Assembly: GCA_023259375.1 (NCBI GenBank)
Contig: JAHFQC010000009.1
Location: 1-64,000 of the forward strand
Origin: Alphaproteobacteria bacterium
GTDB lineage: Bacteria > Pseudomonadota > Alphaproteobacteria > Micropepsales > Micropepsaceae
Direction: 5' to 3'
DNA: 64,000 nucleotides
The translations under genes and the position numbers were made by a program. Position 1 is the stretch's first letter; every line of letters begins with the position of its first letter. Below, piece after piece: positions 23,230 to 33,554 of the stretch. The notes beneath the pieces were generated by a model. That model was not told the DNA's origin. It was given only the letters and a program-made list of their open reading frames with translations, and did no database searches.

Positions 23230-25815
23230 TCACTTGATCAGTCCAGCCAACGCCGCGAACGGCGAATCCGGGTTGATGGTGATCTTCACTTCCTTCGGCT
23301 TGCCCTTGCCATGATGGTTGTCGCCGCCCGGCTTGCCGCCTTCGCGCGGATGTTTGCGCTGGCGGCGGATCGGCTTCGGCGCGGCTTTGCGCCAGACCTG
23401 TTTGCCGTCGGCGACTTCCAGCGTTTCCCAGCCGAGGACCTTCAGCACCTCTTTGAGCTGCTCGTTGGAAGAGCCCAGCAGCGATACCAGTTTCGGCGTC
23501 AGTTCGTCGGCGGTCGAGCCTTCGATCAAAGCCTTCTCCAGCACGTCTTCCAGACGCTCCAGCATATCGAGGCGGATGGCGCGTCCGGCGAATTTGCGGA
23601 AGCCCGCGGCGCCGAGGAAACCGTCCGGCGCCTCGCTATCGAAGCTGGTGAGACCGGCGCGGGGCATCGCAGGCACGTCGTCCAGCTTCTGCCAAACGCT
23701 CCACAACAGGGCGAGCAGGTTGGCCGCATCGGGGCGTAAGAGTTTCGGCATATGGACCGTGCGCCGACCGAACCAGACGCCGAACGGACGCAACGCCCGC
23801 ATGATGGCGCCGCGGTCGCCGTGCAGCTCGGTGCGTGGAAAATCGATGTTGCCGAAATTCTCCCACAGCCGATGGGCGATGCCGCGGGCTTCGCCGGGCA
23901 GGGCGTTCTTGGTGCCGGGCTTGGCTTCGATCGCCTCGTGCAAGGCGGTCATCGCTTCCAGCTTGGCGGCAATGCGCTTCGTCAGCCAGTCTTCCAGACG
24001 CCGTTGCACGCCTTCGCGCGGTGCGCCTTTCAAGCTTTCGTCGGCGAGCAGCAGGATGGCCGGATGCAGCGGCGAGCCGCCCGCGGTCAGCTTGGCGACG
24101 ATGGCGCCGTCCCACCACAAGCGGCCGTGCTCGGTGAGGGTGATTTCCTCTTCGGTGGCAAACGCCAGTTTACGGGCGCGGTTGAAGAACTCGCTTTCGA
24201 GGCCTTTCACCGCCGCGGCGTGCAGCGCCTTGGCTTCCAGACCGGTCGCATGTTCCGCCGGCGTGAAGCGGAAGCCTTCCAGCTTGCCGATGGCCTCGCC
24301 GCCGACGGTGACGCCGCCGGAATCGTCGAGCACGAGGTTCAGGTCTTCCTCGCGCAGCGATCGCATCAGCACTGAGGTGCGGCGGTCGATGAAGCGCTGG
24401 GTGAGCTTCTCGTGCAAAGCATCTGACAAACGGTCCTCAACCGCCCGCGTGGTCTCCTGCCAATAGGCGCTGTCGGCGACCCAGCCGGGCCGGTGCGCGG
24501 CATAGGTCCAGGTGCGGATATGGGCAAGGCGGCCGCTCAGCGTGGCGACATCGCCTTCGGTGATATCGAGACGGGCGATCTGCTGCGCCAGCCATTCCGG
24601 CGGCAAAACACCGGCGTCGCTCATCAGATGACCGAATATGGTGCGTACCAGCCGGACATGCTCGTCGGACGACAGCTTGTTGAAGTCCGGCATCTGGCAG
24701 CATTCCCACAGCCGCTTGATGGCGGCCGGGGCGGTGCAGCGGTCGGCGATCTCGTCCTGTCCGGCGAGCGTGCGCAGCGCAATCAAATCGGACGACGGCC
24801 GCGCCTTGACCAGACCGCGTTGCGGCGGCGGCTCATCCAGGCTGGCGATCAGGTTGTTGAGCGAAATGAACGACAGGTCCGAATTGCGCCACTGCAGGAC
24901 CCGCACCGGATCGTAGTGATGGTTCTCGACCCGGCTGACCAGTTCCTGGTCCAGCGCTTCGGCTTCACCCGTCACGCCGAAGGTGCCGTCATTCATATGA
25001 CGCCCGGCGCGGCCGGCGATCTGGCCGACTTCCTCGGGGCGCAAGGGGCGGGTCACGGTGCCGTCGAACTTCTCCATCGCCGAGAAGGCGACGTGGTCGA
25101 CGTCCATATTGAGGCCCATGCCGATGGCGTCGGTCGCCACCAGGAAGTCCACTTCGCCGGACTGGTAGAGCGCAACTTGCGCATTGCGGGTACGGGGGCT
25201 GAGGGCGCCGAGCACGACCGCCGCGCCGCCGCGATGGGTGCGGATCAGTTCGGCGATGCCGTAGACGTCTTCCGACGAGAACCCGACCACGGCCGAGCGC
25301 CGCGGCAGGCGGGTTAGTTTCTTGGGGCCGGTGTAGGCGAGGTCGGAAAAACGGTCGCGGGAGATGAAATAGGTCCGCGGAACGAATTTCTGGATCGCCC
25401 CGCGCATGGTGTCGGCGCCGAGGAACAGGGTTTCTTCGTCGCCGCGGGCGTTCAAGAGCCGGTCGGTGAAGACGTGGCCGCGCTCGGGATCGGCGCAGAG
25501 CTGGATCTCGTCGACCACCAGGCAGGCGGCTCCGACGCCGACCGGCATGGCTTCCACGGTGCAGACGTAATAGGGCGCCCCCGCCGGGATGATCTTTTCC
25601 TCGCCGGTGACCAGGGCGACCTGATTGGCCCCCTTGATCCGGACGATCTTGTCATAGACCTCGCGCGCCAGAAGGCGCAGGGGCAGGCCGATCATGCCGG
25701 ACTTGTGGGCCAGCATGCGTTCGATAGCGAAATGAGTTTTGCCGGTGTTGGTGGGTCCAAGGACCGCGGTCACACGCGAGCCGGGCGGTGGTGTACGCAT
25801 CGTCGGACATTTCAC
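23230..25815 (-). CDS. SUV3/MgpS-like DExH-box RNA helicase
   Basis: An 861-residue superfamily 2 helicase. Motif I is GPTNTGKTH at residues ~20-28, motif II VVDEIQLC, and the C-terminal RecA lobe contains LVATDAIGMGLNMDVDHV and QIAGRAGRH. A long helical region follows, then a Lys/Arg/Gly-rich tail (from about 800) likely to bind RNA. It resembles mitochondrial SUV3, which works with exoribonucleases in RNA decay. Either ATG (25815 or, five codons in, 25800) could be used. The antisense frames across it are shadows. Confidence 0.9.
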   Translation of the reverse strand: MKCPTMRTPPPGSRVTAVLGPTNTGKTHFAIERMLAHKSGMIGLPLRLLAREVYDKIVRIKGANQVALVTGEEKIIPAGAPYYVCTVEAMPVGVGAACLVVDEIQLCADPERGHVFTDRLLNARGDEETLFLGADTMRGAIQKFVPRTYFISRDRFSDLAYTGPKKLTRLPRRSAVVGFSSEDVYGIAELIRTHRGGAAVVLGALSPRTRNAQVALYQSGEVDFLVATDAIGMGLNMDVDHVAFSAMEKFDGTVTRPLRPEEVGQIAGRAGRHMNDGTFGVTGEAEALDQELVSRVENHHYDPVRVLQWRNSDLSFISLNNLIASLDEPPPQRGLVKARPSSDLIALRTLAGQDEIADRCTAPAAIKRLWECCQMPDFNKLSSDEHVRLVRTIFGHLMSDAGVLPPEWLAQQIARLDITEGDVATLSGRLAHIRTWTYAAHRPGWVADSAYWQETTRAVEDRLSDALHEKLTQRFIDRRTSVLMRSLREEDLNLVLDDSGGVTVGGEAIGKLEGFRFTPAEHATGLEAKALHAAAVKGLESEFFNRARKLAFATEEEITLTEHGRLWWDGAIVAKLTAGGSPLHPAILLLADESLKGAPREGVQRRLEDWLTKRIAAKLEAMTALHEAIEAKPGTKNALPGEARGIAHRLWENFGNIDFPRTELHGDRGAIMRALRPFGVWFGRRTVHMPKLLRPDAANLLALLWSVWQKLDDVPAMPRAGLTSFDSEAPDGFLGAAGFRKFAGRAIRLDMLERLEDVLEKALIEGSTADELTPKLVSLLGSSNEQLKEVLKVLGWETLEVADGKQVWRKAAPKPIRRQRKHPREGGKPGGDNHHGKGKPKEVKITINPDSPFAALAGLIK

Positions 25816-26241
25816 CTGGGACGGCCGTCAACGCAAGGCTTTCCGCACCGGAGCGGCGGTTGAGCTGGGGGTAAGCGGCGGGAAAAGCCAGGATGTGGCT
25901 GGATTCGGGAAAATTTCCCTTAGAGAATCATCATTGCGCCTGAGTCGGCACGAGTCACAATTATCGAACTGGAACAGGGCTGGAACAAACGCTGGCCGAA
26001 TCAATAACCCAGCGAAAATCAGCCTTTGTTCTCATACCATTAGGGTGCTGTCAAGAGGTTATGACCCCAACATGTTGTGGGTCACCCGACGCGTAGGGCT
26101 CAACATAGTTATCCACGGAACACTCCGTAGGCGGATGAAACTATCCGGCGACGGAAGATTTTGTGACGGCTCCCATGCGGCTTTCGCACTTCGTGGCTTT
26201 GGCCGAAGCATGCGAAAACCGCCTAAGTGCTCGAGGTCATG
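25816..26241. other. Divergent control region helicase/methylmalonyl-CoA mutase
   Basis: 426 bases, visibly less GC-rich than the flanking genes, with no convincing small gene. A 23-base imperfect palindrome at 26062-26084 has a perfect CAACATGTTG core and TGACCC/GGGTCA arms, interrupted by one bulged base. It lies about 160 bases before the mutase start and is a candidate operator. A single TTATCCACG near 26109 resembles a DnaA box but stands alone. Confidence 0.45.
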
Positions 26242-28350
26242 ATGACAACACCTGAAGAATGGGCCGCGCTGGCGGCAAAAGAGCTGAAAACCCGCCCGGT
26301 AGAGGAGATTTCCTGGGCGAGCCCCGAAGGCTTCACGGTCAAACCTCTGTATACGGCTGAAGACCTCGCGGCGATGGAAGCTGCGGGATCGTTGCCGGGC
26401 TTCGCGCCCTTCGCCCGCGGCGTGCGCGCCACGATGTATACGGGGCGGCCCTGGACCATTCGTCAGTATGCGGGCTTTTCGACTGCCGAGGAATCCAACG
26501 CATTCTATCGCGCCAATCTCGCCGCCGGTCAGATGGGGCTGTCGGTAGCCTTCGATCTGCCGACCCACAGGGGCTACGACAGCGATCATCCGCGCGTGGC
26601 GGGCGACGTCGGCAAGGCGGGCGTGGCGATCGACAGCGTCGAGGACATGAAAATCCTGTTCGACGGCATCCCGCTCGACCGCATGAGCGTATCGATGACC
26701 ATGAACGGCGCCGTCATCCCGATCATGGCGAACTACATCGTCGCCGCCGAAGAGCAGGGCGTGCCGCTGGCGAAACTCGCGGGCACCATCCAGAACGACA
26801 TCCTGAAAGAATTCATGGTGCGGAACACCTACATCTATCCGCCCGCACCCTCGATGCGCATCGTCGCCGACGTGATCGAATTTGCAGCGCAGAATATGCC
26901 GAAATTCAATTCGATCTCGATCAGCGGCTATCACGTGCACGAAGCCGGCGCGACCGCGGTGCAGGAACTCGCCTACACCCTCGCCGACGGCAAGGAATAC
27001 GTCCGCGCCGCGCTGAAGAAAGGCCTCGATGTCGACGCTTTCGCGCCGCGGCTGTCGTTCTTCTTCGGCATCGGCATGAATTTCTTCTTCGAGATCGCCA
27101 AGCTGCGCGCCGCGCGGCTGCTCTGGTGCGAGATCATGCAGGGCTTCGGCGCCAAGAAGCCGCAAAGCCTGATGCTGCGCACCCATTGCCAGACTTCCGG
27201 CGTGTCGCTGACCGAGCAGGACCCTTACAACAACATCGTGCGCACGGCGTATGAGGCGCTGGCGGCGGTGCTGGGCGGGACACAGAGCCTGCACACCAAT
27301 TCGTTCGACGAAGCCATCGCGCTGCCGACCGATGGGTCCGCCCGCATCGCCCGCAACACCCAGCTCATTTTGCAGCACGAAACCCAGGTGACGCGCACCG
27401 TCGATCCGCTCGGCGGTTCGTATTATATCGAAGCTCTGACCCATTCGCTGGCCGCGGCGGCGCGCGAAATCATCGCCCGCGTCGATGCCAAGGGCGGCAT
27501 CGCCAATTGCGTCGATGAAGCCAAGCTCGCGATCGAAGAATCCGCCGCCCGCCGCCAAGCCCGCATCGATAAGGGCGAGGACGTGATCGTCGGGGTCAAC
27601 AAATTCGAACCGCCGCATGAGGACGAAGTCGCTTATCGCGAAGTCGACAACGTCGCCGTTCTGAAAGCCCAGCTCGCGCGCCTCGCCAAAGTCAAAGCCG
27701 AGCGTGACGATGCCAAGGTCGCCGAAACCTTGGCGGCGTTGCGCGAAGGCGCAGCGGGCGAGACCAATCTCTTAGCGTTGGCGGTCGATGCCGCGCGGGC
27801 CCGCGCCACGGTCGGCGAAATCTCGACGGCGATTGAGAAGGTCCATGCCCGCCATCGCGCCGTCACGCAGGTGATTTCCGGTGTCTATGGCGGCTGCTTC
27901 CAAGGCGACAACGAATTCGCCGCGCTGAAAGGCGAGGTCGAAACCTTTGCGCAGACCCACAGCGGTCCGCCGCGCATTCTGGTCGCCAAGATCGGCCAGG
28001 ACGGTCACGACCGCGGCGCCAAAGTGATCGCGTCGGCCTATGCCGATATCGGTTTCGCGGTCGATGTCGGCGAATTGTTTGCGACCCCGGAAGAGGTCGC
28101 CGCGAAAGCGGTCGCCACCAACGCGCAAGTGGTCGGCGTCTCCAGCCTCGCCGCCGGACACAAGGTGCTGGTGCCGGAACTCATCGCCGCGTTGAAGTCG
28201 GCCGGTTCGAAGGCGCTGGTGGTTGTCGGCGGTGTCATCCCGCCGCGCGATTACGACTTCCTCAAAGCCCAAGGCGTCGCCGCGATCTTCGGCCCCGGTA
28301 CCAACATTCCCGAGGCCGCGAAGAAAGTGCTGGAGCTATTGCGCAGTTAG
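26242..28350 (+). CDS. mcm: Methylmalonyl-CoA mutase
   Basis: A 702-residue adenosylcobalamin-dependent mutase interconverting methylmalonyl-CoA and succinyl-CoA in propionate metabolism. The TIM-barrel part (to about 520) has [48 protein letters not shown] and [10 protein letters not shown]; the C-terminal domain has the base-off B12 motif [21 protein letters not shown] and VVVGGVIPP. Both domains on one chain indicate the single-subunit form. I choose the second of two adjacent ATGs (26242) because GAGG lies 5 bases before it. Its stop overlaps the convergent gene by 4 bases. Confidence 0.95.
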   Translation: MTTPEEWAALAAKELKTRPVEEISWASPEGFTVKPLYTAEDLAAMEAAGSLPGFAPFARGVRATMYTGRPWTIRQYAGFSTAEESNAFYRANLAAGQMGLSVAFDLPTHRGYDSDHPRVAGDVGKAGVAIDSVEDMKILFDGIPLDRMSVSMTMNGAVIPIMANYIVAAEEQGVPLAKLAGTIQNDILKEFMVRNTYIYPPAPSMRIVADVIEFAAQNMPKFNSISISGYHVHEAGATAVQELAYTLADGKEYVRAALKKGLDVDAFAPRLSFFFGIGMNFFFEIAKLRAARLLWCEIMQGFGAKKPQSLMLRTHCQTSGVSLTEQDPYNNIVRTAYEALAAVLGGTQSLHTNSFDEAIALPTDGSARIARNTQLILQHETQVTRTVDPLGGSYYIEALTHSLAAAAREIIARVDAKGGIANCVDEAKLAIEESAARRQARIDKGEDVIVGVNKFEPPHEDEVAYREVDNVAVLKAQLARLAKVKAERDDAKVAETLAALREGAAGETNLLALAVDAARARATVGEISTAIEKVHARHRAVTQVISGVYGGCFQGDNEFAALKGEVETFAQTHSGPPRILVAKIGQDGHDRGAKVIASAYADIGFAVDVGELFATPEEVAAKAVATNAQVVGVSSLAAGHKVLVPELIAALKSAGSKALVVVGGVIPPRDYDFLKAQGVAAIFGPGTNIPEAAKKVLELLRS

Positions 28351-29288
28351 TTCGTCGCTTTTGCTGGAGCCGTTCCCGCAGGGGTCAGGTACAGTTTCTC
28401 GTCTCGATAGGCGATGTACATGTGGAGCTGGCGCAGCACGTCCATGCCCAGCACGAGGTTGAGTTCGGACCCTCGCGTGGCGATGTTTGATCCGGTCACA
28501 GTGAGATCTCTGGGCCGGGTATCGGAGACGATCTGAATCTCGGGGTCCGGTATGGACACCTCTCCGAACCTCAGTGAGCGGAATTTGTGAACTGTTGTTT
28601 GAGCATCGGACTTGATGCCGAACAGGTTTGCGGCGGTTGCAGTCGACATTGTGGAATGCACGGCACTGGTGTCCACAATCGCCGTTAGCGGTTTGCCGTC
28701 GAGCTGTGGTGTCACGATCATGGTTTGGAGTGGGACAGGGAGCATCGTGATTTGGCGCCTGAATGGAACGATGACCGTGGTGCTATGGGGCCAATAGACG
28801 GCTTTGCCTGCGCACTGATAATGCTCGAACAGGTCCATTTTTCCGGTGCTGAAGTCGATCGCGACATCAAAATTCGACAGGATATCGGCGGCGAGAATTC
28901 CAGCAACTTTGCCGTTCATCCCGTGGTCGCGCAGGTCGGTATCAACCAGGAACCTGATACTGGCGCCATTCATGTTGCCCAGCTTCATCCTGGCCATGAC
29001 CATCCGCTGATCGGATTTGCCGAATTGGCTGATCATCAGTTTGCTCATATGCGGAGTCAGATTGAGGTCCGCAGCCGTCTGTTCGCTTAGCGTGGACAAC
29101 GGCTCGCCCGGCGCGAGTACCATCAGCTTTTGAGCGCCCGCGATTTCGACGGGAACCAGCGGAAACGGCGCCGCCATATTCAGATCGATGCTCGCCAGCC
29201 GCTTCAAGGCCGGACAATCGTCAGCCTGGGCCGATACGAAGCCGAACGCGGCGCAGATCAACGCTGCAAAAACGGCAGAATTTCTCAC
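28347..29288 (-). CDS. Pepsin-like retropepsin-fold protein lacking the first catalytic Asp
   Basis: A 313-residue exported protein paralogous to the gene at 30453-31412. The two-lobe layout is kept, but the first-lobe motif, LLLDTGA in the paralogue, reads [13 protein letters not shown], without Asp; the second lobe keeps [10 protein letters not shown]. With one catalytic Asp it is probably inactive unless it dimerises. The ending [19 protein letters not shown] and YLTPA matches the paralogue. Start GTG 29288 gives a signal peptide ([21 protein letters not shown]) and is preceded by five G; an upstream ATG would spoil the signal. Confidence 0.7.
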   Translation of the reverse strand: MRNSAVFAALICAAFGFVSAQADDCPALKRLASIDLNMAAPFPLVPVEIAGAQKLMVLAPGEPLSTLSEQTAADLNLTPHMSKLMISQFGKSDQRMVMARMKLGNMNGASIRFLVDTDLRDHGMNGKVAGILAADILSNFDVAIDFSTGKMDLFEHYQCAGKAVYWPHSTTVIVPFRRQITMLPVPLQTMIVTPQLDGKPLTAIVDTSAVHSTMSTATAANLFGIKSDAQTTVHKFRSLRFGEVSIPDPEIQIVSDTRPRDLTVTGSNIATRGSELNLVLGMDVLRQLHMYIAYRDEKLYLTPAGTAPAKATN

Positions 29289-29557
29289 GACGACGCCCCC
29301 ACAACCTGTTTTACGGGAGTAATTGTAACACAAACGCATGACGTGTGTCTGTCGTTTTTGTGAAGAGCGCACCCGAGTGTCACAGCGGTCGGTATCGGCA
29401 CCCGCGAGGCCGTTGAATTCGATGTGACCCTTGCGCCTTTTCAAGGTGCCCCCGATTTCCCCGTCACCGTATGCCGTCTAAATTCGATTCACGGCCGCTT
29501 GTATCCGGATCAAAGCTGGAAGCAGCGGCAAGTCCTCGAGGAGAACTGGAGAACACC

Positions 29558-30451
29558 ATGTCGCGTATCACCATCATCGGCGCCGGGGCCATCGGCTGCG
29601 CGGTAGGCGGGGCTTTGCTGGAAGCGGGCCATGAGGTCACGTTCTGCGCTCGCAAGACATTCAGCCGCCTTTCGGTGCAGAAGGACAGCGAGCCGCCGGT
29701 GGTGCATGCCGCCCATGTGGTGACCAAACCGGAGCAGGTGCCGCAGGGTGACTGGGTGCTGCTCAGCGTCAAGGCTTATCAGGTGCCGTCGGCGGCGGAG
29801 TGGCTGGCAGCGGCGGTGCGGCCGGGCACGCGTGTGGCGGTGCTGCAGAACGGCGTCGAGCAGAAGGAAAATGCCGAGCCGTTCGTTCCTGTGGGCACGC
29901 CGATCGTGCCAGTGGTGATCGATCTGCCGGTCAGCCGCACCGCGCCGGGCGAGGTGCATTGGAGCCGCATCGCCTCAGCCATCGTGCCGGAAGGGCCGGA
30001 CGGTGCTGCGTTCGTGGCTTTATTCGCCGGGTCGTTCCTGACTGCGGAGACCTCCGCCGAGTTCGTCACCCGGGCGTGGCTGAAGCTGTGCAACAACGCG
30101 CCCAGCGGCGCCATCCTGGCGCTCACCGGCCAGCGCATGCGGGTGATGCAGGAGCCCGGCATCGCCGATCTGGCGCGCGCCATCCTCGCCGAAGTGATCG
30201 CCGTCGGTCGCGCCGAGGGCGCCGAGCTCGACGACAGCCTGATCGAACGGCAGGTACAGTTCTTCCTTGGCGCCAAGGGCGATGAGGGCAATTCGATGTA
30301 TGCCGACCGCATGGCCGGGCGCGAGATGGAATGGAACGCCCGCAACGCCGTGATCGTGCGCAAGGCGGCGCTGCACGGCATCTCCGTTCCCGTCTCGACC
30401 GCACTGGTGCCGCTCTTAGCGGCGATCTCGAACGCGGCGAAGGAGAGTTGA
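29558..30451 (+). CDS. Ketopantoate reductase family oxidoreductase
   Basis: A 297-residue PanE/ApbA-type NADPH-dependent reductase. The N-terminus ITIIGAGAIGCAVGGALLEAGHEVTFC is the Rossmann nucleotide site, followed by VLLSVKAYQ with the catalytic-region Lys and LQNGVEQ. The helical C-terminal domain has KLCNNAPSGAI, where the second catalytic Lys lies, and SMYADRMAGREMEWNA. It may make pantoate or act on a similar 2-oxoacid. Start ATG 29558 follows CTGGAGAA. It lies on the opposite strand between the two pepsin-like paralogues, which suggests it was inserted among them or that they duplicated around it. Confidence 0.85.
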   Translation: MSRITIIGAGAIGCAVGGALLEAGHEVTFCARKTFSRLSVQKDSEPPVVHAAHVVTKPEQVPQGDWVLLSVKAYQVPSAAEWLAAAVRPGTRVAVLQNGVEQKENAEPFVPVGTPIVPVVIDLPVSRTAPGEVHWSRIASAIVPEGPDGAAFVALFAGSFLTAETSAEFVTRAWLKLCNNAPSGAILALTGQRMRVMQEPGIADLARAILAEVIAVGRAEGAELDDSLIERQVQFFLGAKGDEGNSMYADRMAGREMEWNARNAVIVRKAALHGISVPVSTALVPLLAAISNAAKES

Positions 30452-30452
30452 T

Positions 30453-31412
30453 TTACTTCGTCTTCGCGGGCTCGGCCGGCGTCAGATACAGCATATTGTC
30501 CTTATAGGCGATGTAGAGGTGCAGGTGGCGCAACACGTTCATGCCGAGCAGCATGTCCCATTGCATGCCTTCATCGGTATGCGCAATGCGCGAGCCGGCG
30601 GAGGTTGCCATGAAGTGCTCCGACATCTGGTCGGGAATGAGCGTAACGGTCGGATTGGCAACGGCAACGCCGCCGAGCGTGAGGAACTTGAAGGTGTGAT
30701 GGTACGCGTCGACCTCGCCGTTGACCTTGTCGGTTTTGGGCGTATCGGCTGCGCCGGGCGTTAGGCCGAACTGGCGCTCCGCCGTTTTGAGGAACAGCGT
30801 CGAATTCTCGGCACCGGTGTCGAGAGCCGCCTTGAGCGGTTTGCCGTCCAGTACGACGTCGATGATGATCTTGTGGTCAGGATCGTGCCCGAACGGAATT
30901 TTCGCGACGACGTCGGCAGGCCAATACACCACGGCGTCGGCGCAATGATCCGGGCTGAGCAGGTCGAGTTGGCGGCCGGCGGGATCGATCGACACATCGA
31001 ACTTCGCGAGCAGATTGGCGCCGATCACGCCGTTTTCGTTCAGCCGGTCCAGTCGTTCGGAAACCATGAACTGGACTTTGTTGAACTGGACCATGCCGAG
31101 CTTGAACTGCGCCTCCGTCATTTGATCGGTATAGCGGCCGGCCACATCGTAGCCCTTGACCGGCGCATCCATCAGCTTCAGATCCAGCGCGGTGGCCGTC
31201 CTTAGATTGAGCATCGAGGCGAACGCCCCGGTGTCGAGGAGCAGGTTTACCGGTTTGCCGTCGATGTCCGCCGGCACCAGCAGGCGCTGTGTGTCGTTTT
31301 CCGTGGTGAGTGGAATCCGGGAGAGGATCTTGAGCGGCTTGTTGCAAGTCTCAGCTTGCGACGGTGCGGCGAACGCGCAAACCGCAAGCGCGGCGACAGC
31401 AAACCATTTCAT
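30453..31412 (-). CDS. Exported two-lobe retropepsin-like aspartyl protease
   Basis: A 319-residue protein with a signal peptide (MKWFAVAALAVCAFAAPSQA). It has two aspartic-protease motifs on one chain, LLLDTGAFAS in the first half and AALDTGAENS in the second, so the lobes can form a complete active site. The end shows LLGMNVLRHLHLYIAY and LYLTPAEPAK, where the ψ-loop Gly is expected. Probably a periplasmic or secreted endopeptidase. Six G lie 4 bases before ATG 31412. It sits downstream of the two S9 peptidase genes on the same strand. Confidence 0.8.
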   Translation of the reverse strand: MKWFAVAALAVCAFAAPSQAETCNKPLKILSRIPLTTENDTQRLLVPADIDGKPVNLLLDTGAFASMLNLRTATALDLKLMDAPVKGYDVAGRYTDQMTEAQFKLGMVQFNKVQFMVSERLDRLNENGVIGANLLAKFDVSIDPAGRQLDLLSPDHCADAVVYWPADVVAKIPFGHDPDHKIIIDVVLDGKPLKAALDTGAENSTLFLKTAERQFGLTPGAADTPKTDKVNGEVDAYHHTFKFLTLGGVAVANPTVTLIPDQMSEHFMATSAGSRIAHTDEGMQWDMLLGMNVLRHLHLYIAYKDNMLYLTPAEPAKTK

Positions 31413-31489
31413 GTAGCCCCCCGGCGAAACCATCGCGCGATCATTTCCCAAGCGTAGACGACCCGCAAAGGTTTTGCGGTCGCAGTCGG

Positions 31490-33463
31490 CTAGTTCCCGA
31501 TATTCGCCTTGAGGAACTTCTCCAGTTCGGTCAGCCACTGCACGCGGGATTCCATCTTCTGAAGGTAGTGGCTTTCGCCGGGGATGGTAACTGTGGTCAC
31601 GCTCTTGCCGGCCTTGCGCAAGGCTTCATCCATCGCTTCGGTTTGGTCGATGCGGACGGTGTAGTCGTCCTTGCCGTGGACCAGCAGCACTGGAATCTTG
31701 ATCTTGTCGGCATTCATTGCCGGGGACGCGGCGGCGAGCTTGCCGGCATCCTTGCTGCGATCGCCGATGAAGAGCGACCAGCTCGCGATCATGTCGGAAT
31801 CCTTGCCGTAGTCCTTGGCGCGGGTGTCGAGGAATTTCTTGAGATCGTAGACACCGGCGCCGCCGACCGCGCAGGCATAGAGATCGGGCGTGAACGCCGC
31901 GCCTGATAACGCGGCATAGCCGCCATAGGACCAGCCGGCGATGCAGATGCGCTTGGGATCGGCGATGCCATCGGCGATCAGTTTCTTGACGCCGTCGGTG
32001 ACGTCGTCCTGCATCTTGCCGCCCCATTCGCCGTAACCGGCTTCGAGGAACTTGCGGCCATAGCCGTCGGAGCCGCGGAAATTTGGCTGCAGCACGGCAT
32101 AGCCGCGGTTGGCGAGGAACTGCACCATCCAATCGAAGCCGATCTGGTCGCGCGCCATCGGCCCGCCGTGCGGCATGACGACGACGGGGAGATTTTTCGC
32201 GGCCTTGCCGGGCGGCAAGGTGATGTAGGCGGGGATGTCGAGCCCGTCGCGCGCCTTGTAGGGGTACGGTTTCATTTCGCCGAGCTGGTTTTCCTCAAGC
32301 TCGTAGCTCGATGCGATCGGCGAGGCGCTGTGCTTGACCCGGTCGAGCAGGAAGTAGGTGGGCGGGAATTTCGGTCCTTCGACCGAGAGAATGACCTTGG
32401 TTTTGGCCGTGTCCCAACTGCCGGCATGCACCGTGTTGCCCGGAAAGGCGCCATCGAGCCCGCGCTGCAAGGCCTGCATATCTTCGTCAAAATAGTGATC
32501 GGCTTCCCGGTCGGCAATGACGGTGACGCCGAGAATGCGATGATCCCAGGGATCGCGCTGGGCAGCCCCGATGTCGTATTTGGGATCGGAAAAGATCGGC
32601 GTCTGTTTGCCGTCGGCAACGTCGCGCGACACCAGTCCGGTGGTCTTGGCATCGCCGAACTGTTCGGTTTCGATAAATCCCTTGCCGTCGCGGGTGAGGC
32701 CCAGGACATTGATGCCGTTCATGCCGAGCGAGCTGGCGGATTGAATCTCTTTCCATTCGTCGTTGGCGTTGACGAGCAGATGGTCCAACGGCGGGTTGAG
32801 CGACTTGTCGAGCCGTCCGACGATCTTGCCGTGGCCGTCCATGATCCATTCCCCGGTCTGGGGACCGCCGACGGCAACACGTTCGGATGTGCCGTCCTTG
32901 ACGTTGACGCGAAACATCGAATAGCGGAACGCTTGGCCTTCATAGTTGCGCAGCGCCGCGTTGTTGGCGTTGTCGAACATCGGCATGTAGATGTGGTCGG
33001 GATCGTCCATCGCCATGTCGCTGATCGTCGCCGTGGCGTAGTTGATGTCCCGCGCGGCATTGTCCGAGAACATCACCGCCATGTTCTGGCCTTTGGTGTC
33101 GACCGAGATCGTCCGGTACCAGGGTTTCACGTTTTCGCCCCAGAACCGCATGTTGACGTTGACGGTGAGGAGCAGGCGCTCGTTGTTCGCCCACAGCGCC
33201 CGGACGAGGAAGCCCTGATCAATCGGAATCCCGACCGCTGGCACGCCGACGGGATCGAGGGTGCGGACCACCGCGATGCGCTTGCCGTTATGGACTTCGA
33301 TGCTGGCGAGATGTTTGCCGTCGGGGGACAGCGCCGGAGCGCTCAGCTCTTTCTGGACCGCAAAGGCCTGCACGGGGGGCTGGGCGGGCGGGGTTTGGGC
33401 TGACGCGGTAGCAAACGACACCAGCGCATACGCCACAGCGCATGCCCAAAGACGGACGTACAT
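31490..33463 (-). CDS. Exported S9-family prolyl-oligopeptidase-like peptidase, copy A
   Basis: A 657-residue serine peptidase with a signal peptide (VAYALVSFATASAQ). Residues to about 390 form the beta-propeller (SPDGKHLASIEVHNG at the start); the C-terminal alpha/beta-hydrolase has VVMPHGGP, nucleophile Ser in AGWSYGGYAALSG, Asp in VHGKDDYTV and His in GESHYL. It ends with EKFLKANIGN, also found in the tandem paralogue at 33555-35510. It should cleave short, often Pro- or Ala-containing peptides outside the cytoplasm. Six G lie 6 bases before ATG 33463. Confidence 0.9.
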   Translation of the reverse strand: MYVRLWACAVAYALVSFATASAQTPPAQPPVQAFAVQKELSAPALSPDGKHLASIEVHNGKRIAVVRTLDPVGVPAVGIPIDQGFLVRALWANNERLLLTVNVNMRFWGENVKPWYRTISVDTKGQNMAVMFSDNAARDINYATATISDMAMDDPDHIYMPMFDNANNAALRNYEGQAFRYSMFRVNVKDGTSERVAVGGPQTGEWIMDGHGKIVGRLDKSLNPPLDHLLVNANDEWKEIQSASSLGMNGINVLGLTRDGKGFIETEQFGDAKTTGLVSRDVADGKQTPIFSDPKYDIGAAQRDPWDHRILGVTVIADREADHYFDEDMQALQRGLDGAFPGNTVHAGSWDTAKTKVILSVEGPKFPPTYFLLDRVKHSASPIASSYELEENQLGEMKPYPYKARDGLDIPAYITLPPGKAAKNLPVVVMPHGGPMARDQIGFDWMVQFLANRGYAVLQPNFRGSDGYGRKFLEAGYGEWGGKMQDDVTDGVKKLIADGIADPKRICIAGWSYGGYAALSGAAFTPDLYACAVGGAGVYDLKKFLDTRAKDYGKDSDMIASWSLFIGDRSKDAGKLAAASPAMNADKIKIPVLLVHGKDDYTVRIDQTEAMDEALRKAGKSVTTVTIPGESHYLQKMESRVQWLTELEKFLKANIGN

Positions 33464-33554
33464 GGAATGCCCCCCAAGATGACGCGCGCATCATTCCGTA
33501 CCCGTCACGCCGTAGCAAGGTGTGCGGGTGCCGCAAGTCCCCGGCGTGCCGCCC

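Noticed and set aside
26109..26117. DnaA-box-like TTATCCACG, possible replication origin
   Set aside because: A single near-match with no cluster of boxes, AT-rich unwinding region or origin genes nearby.
26059..27618. 519-codon minus-strand frame opposite methylmalonyl-CoA mutase
   Set aside because: Same reason; no motif and it crosses the mutase promoter.
32168..33403. 411-codon plus-strand frame opposite the first S9 peptidase
   Set aside because: Shadow frame; the minus-strand peptidase has all catalytic motifs.
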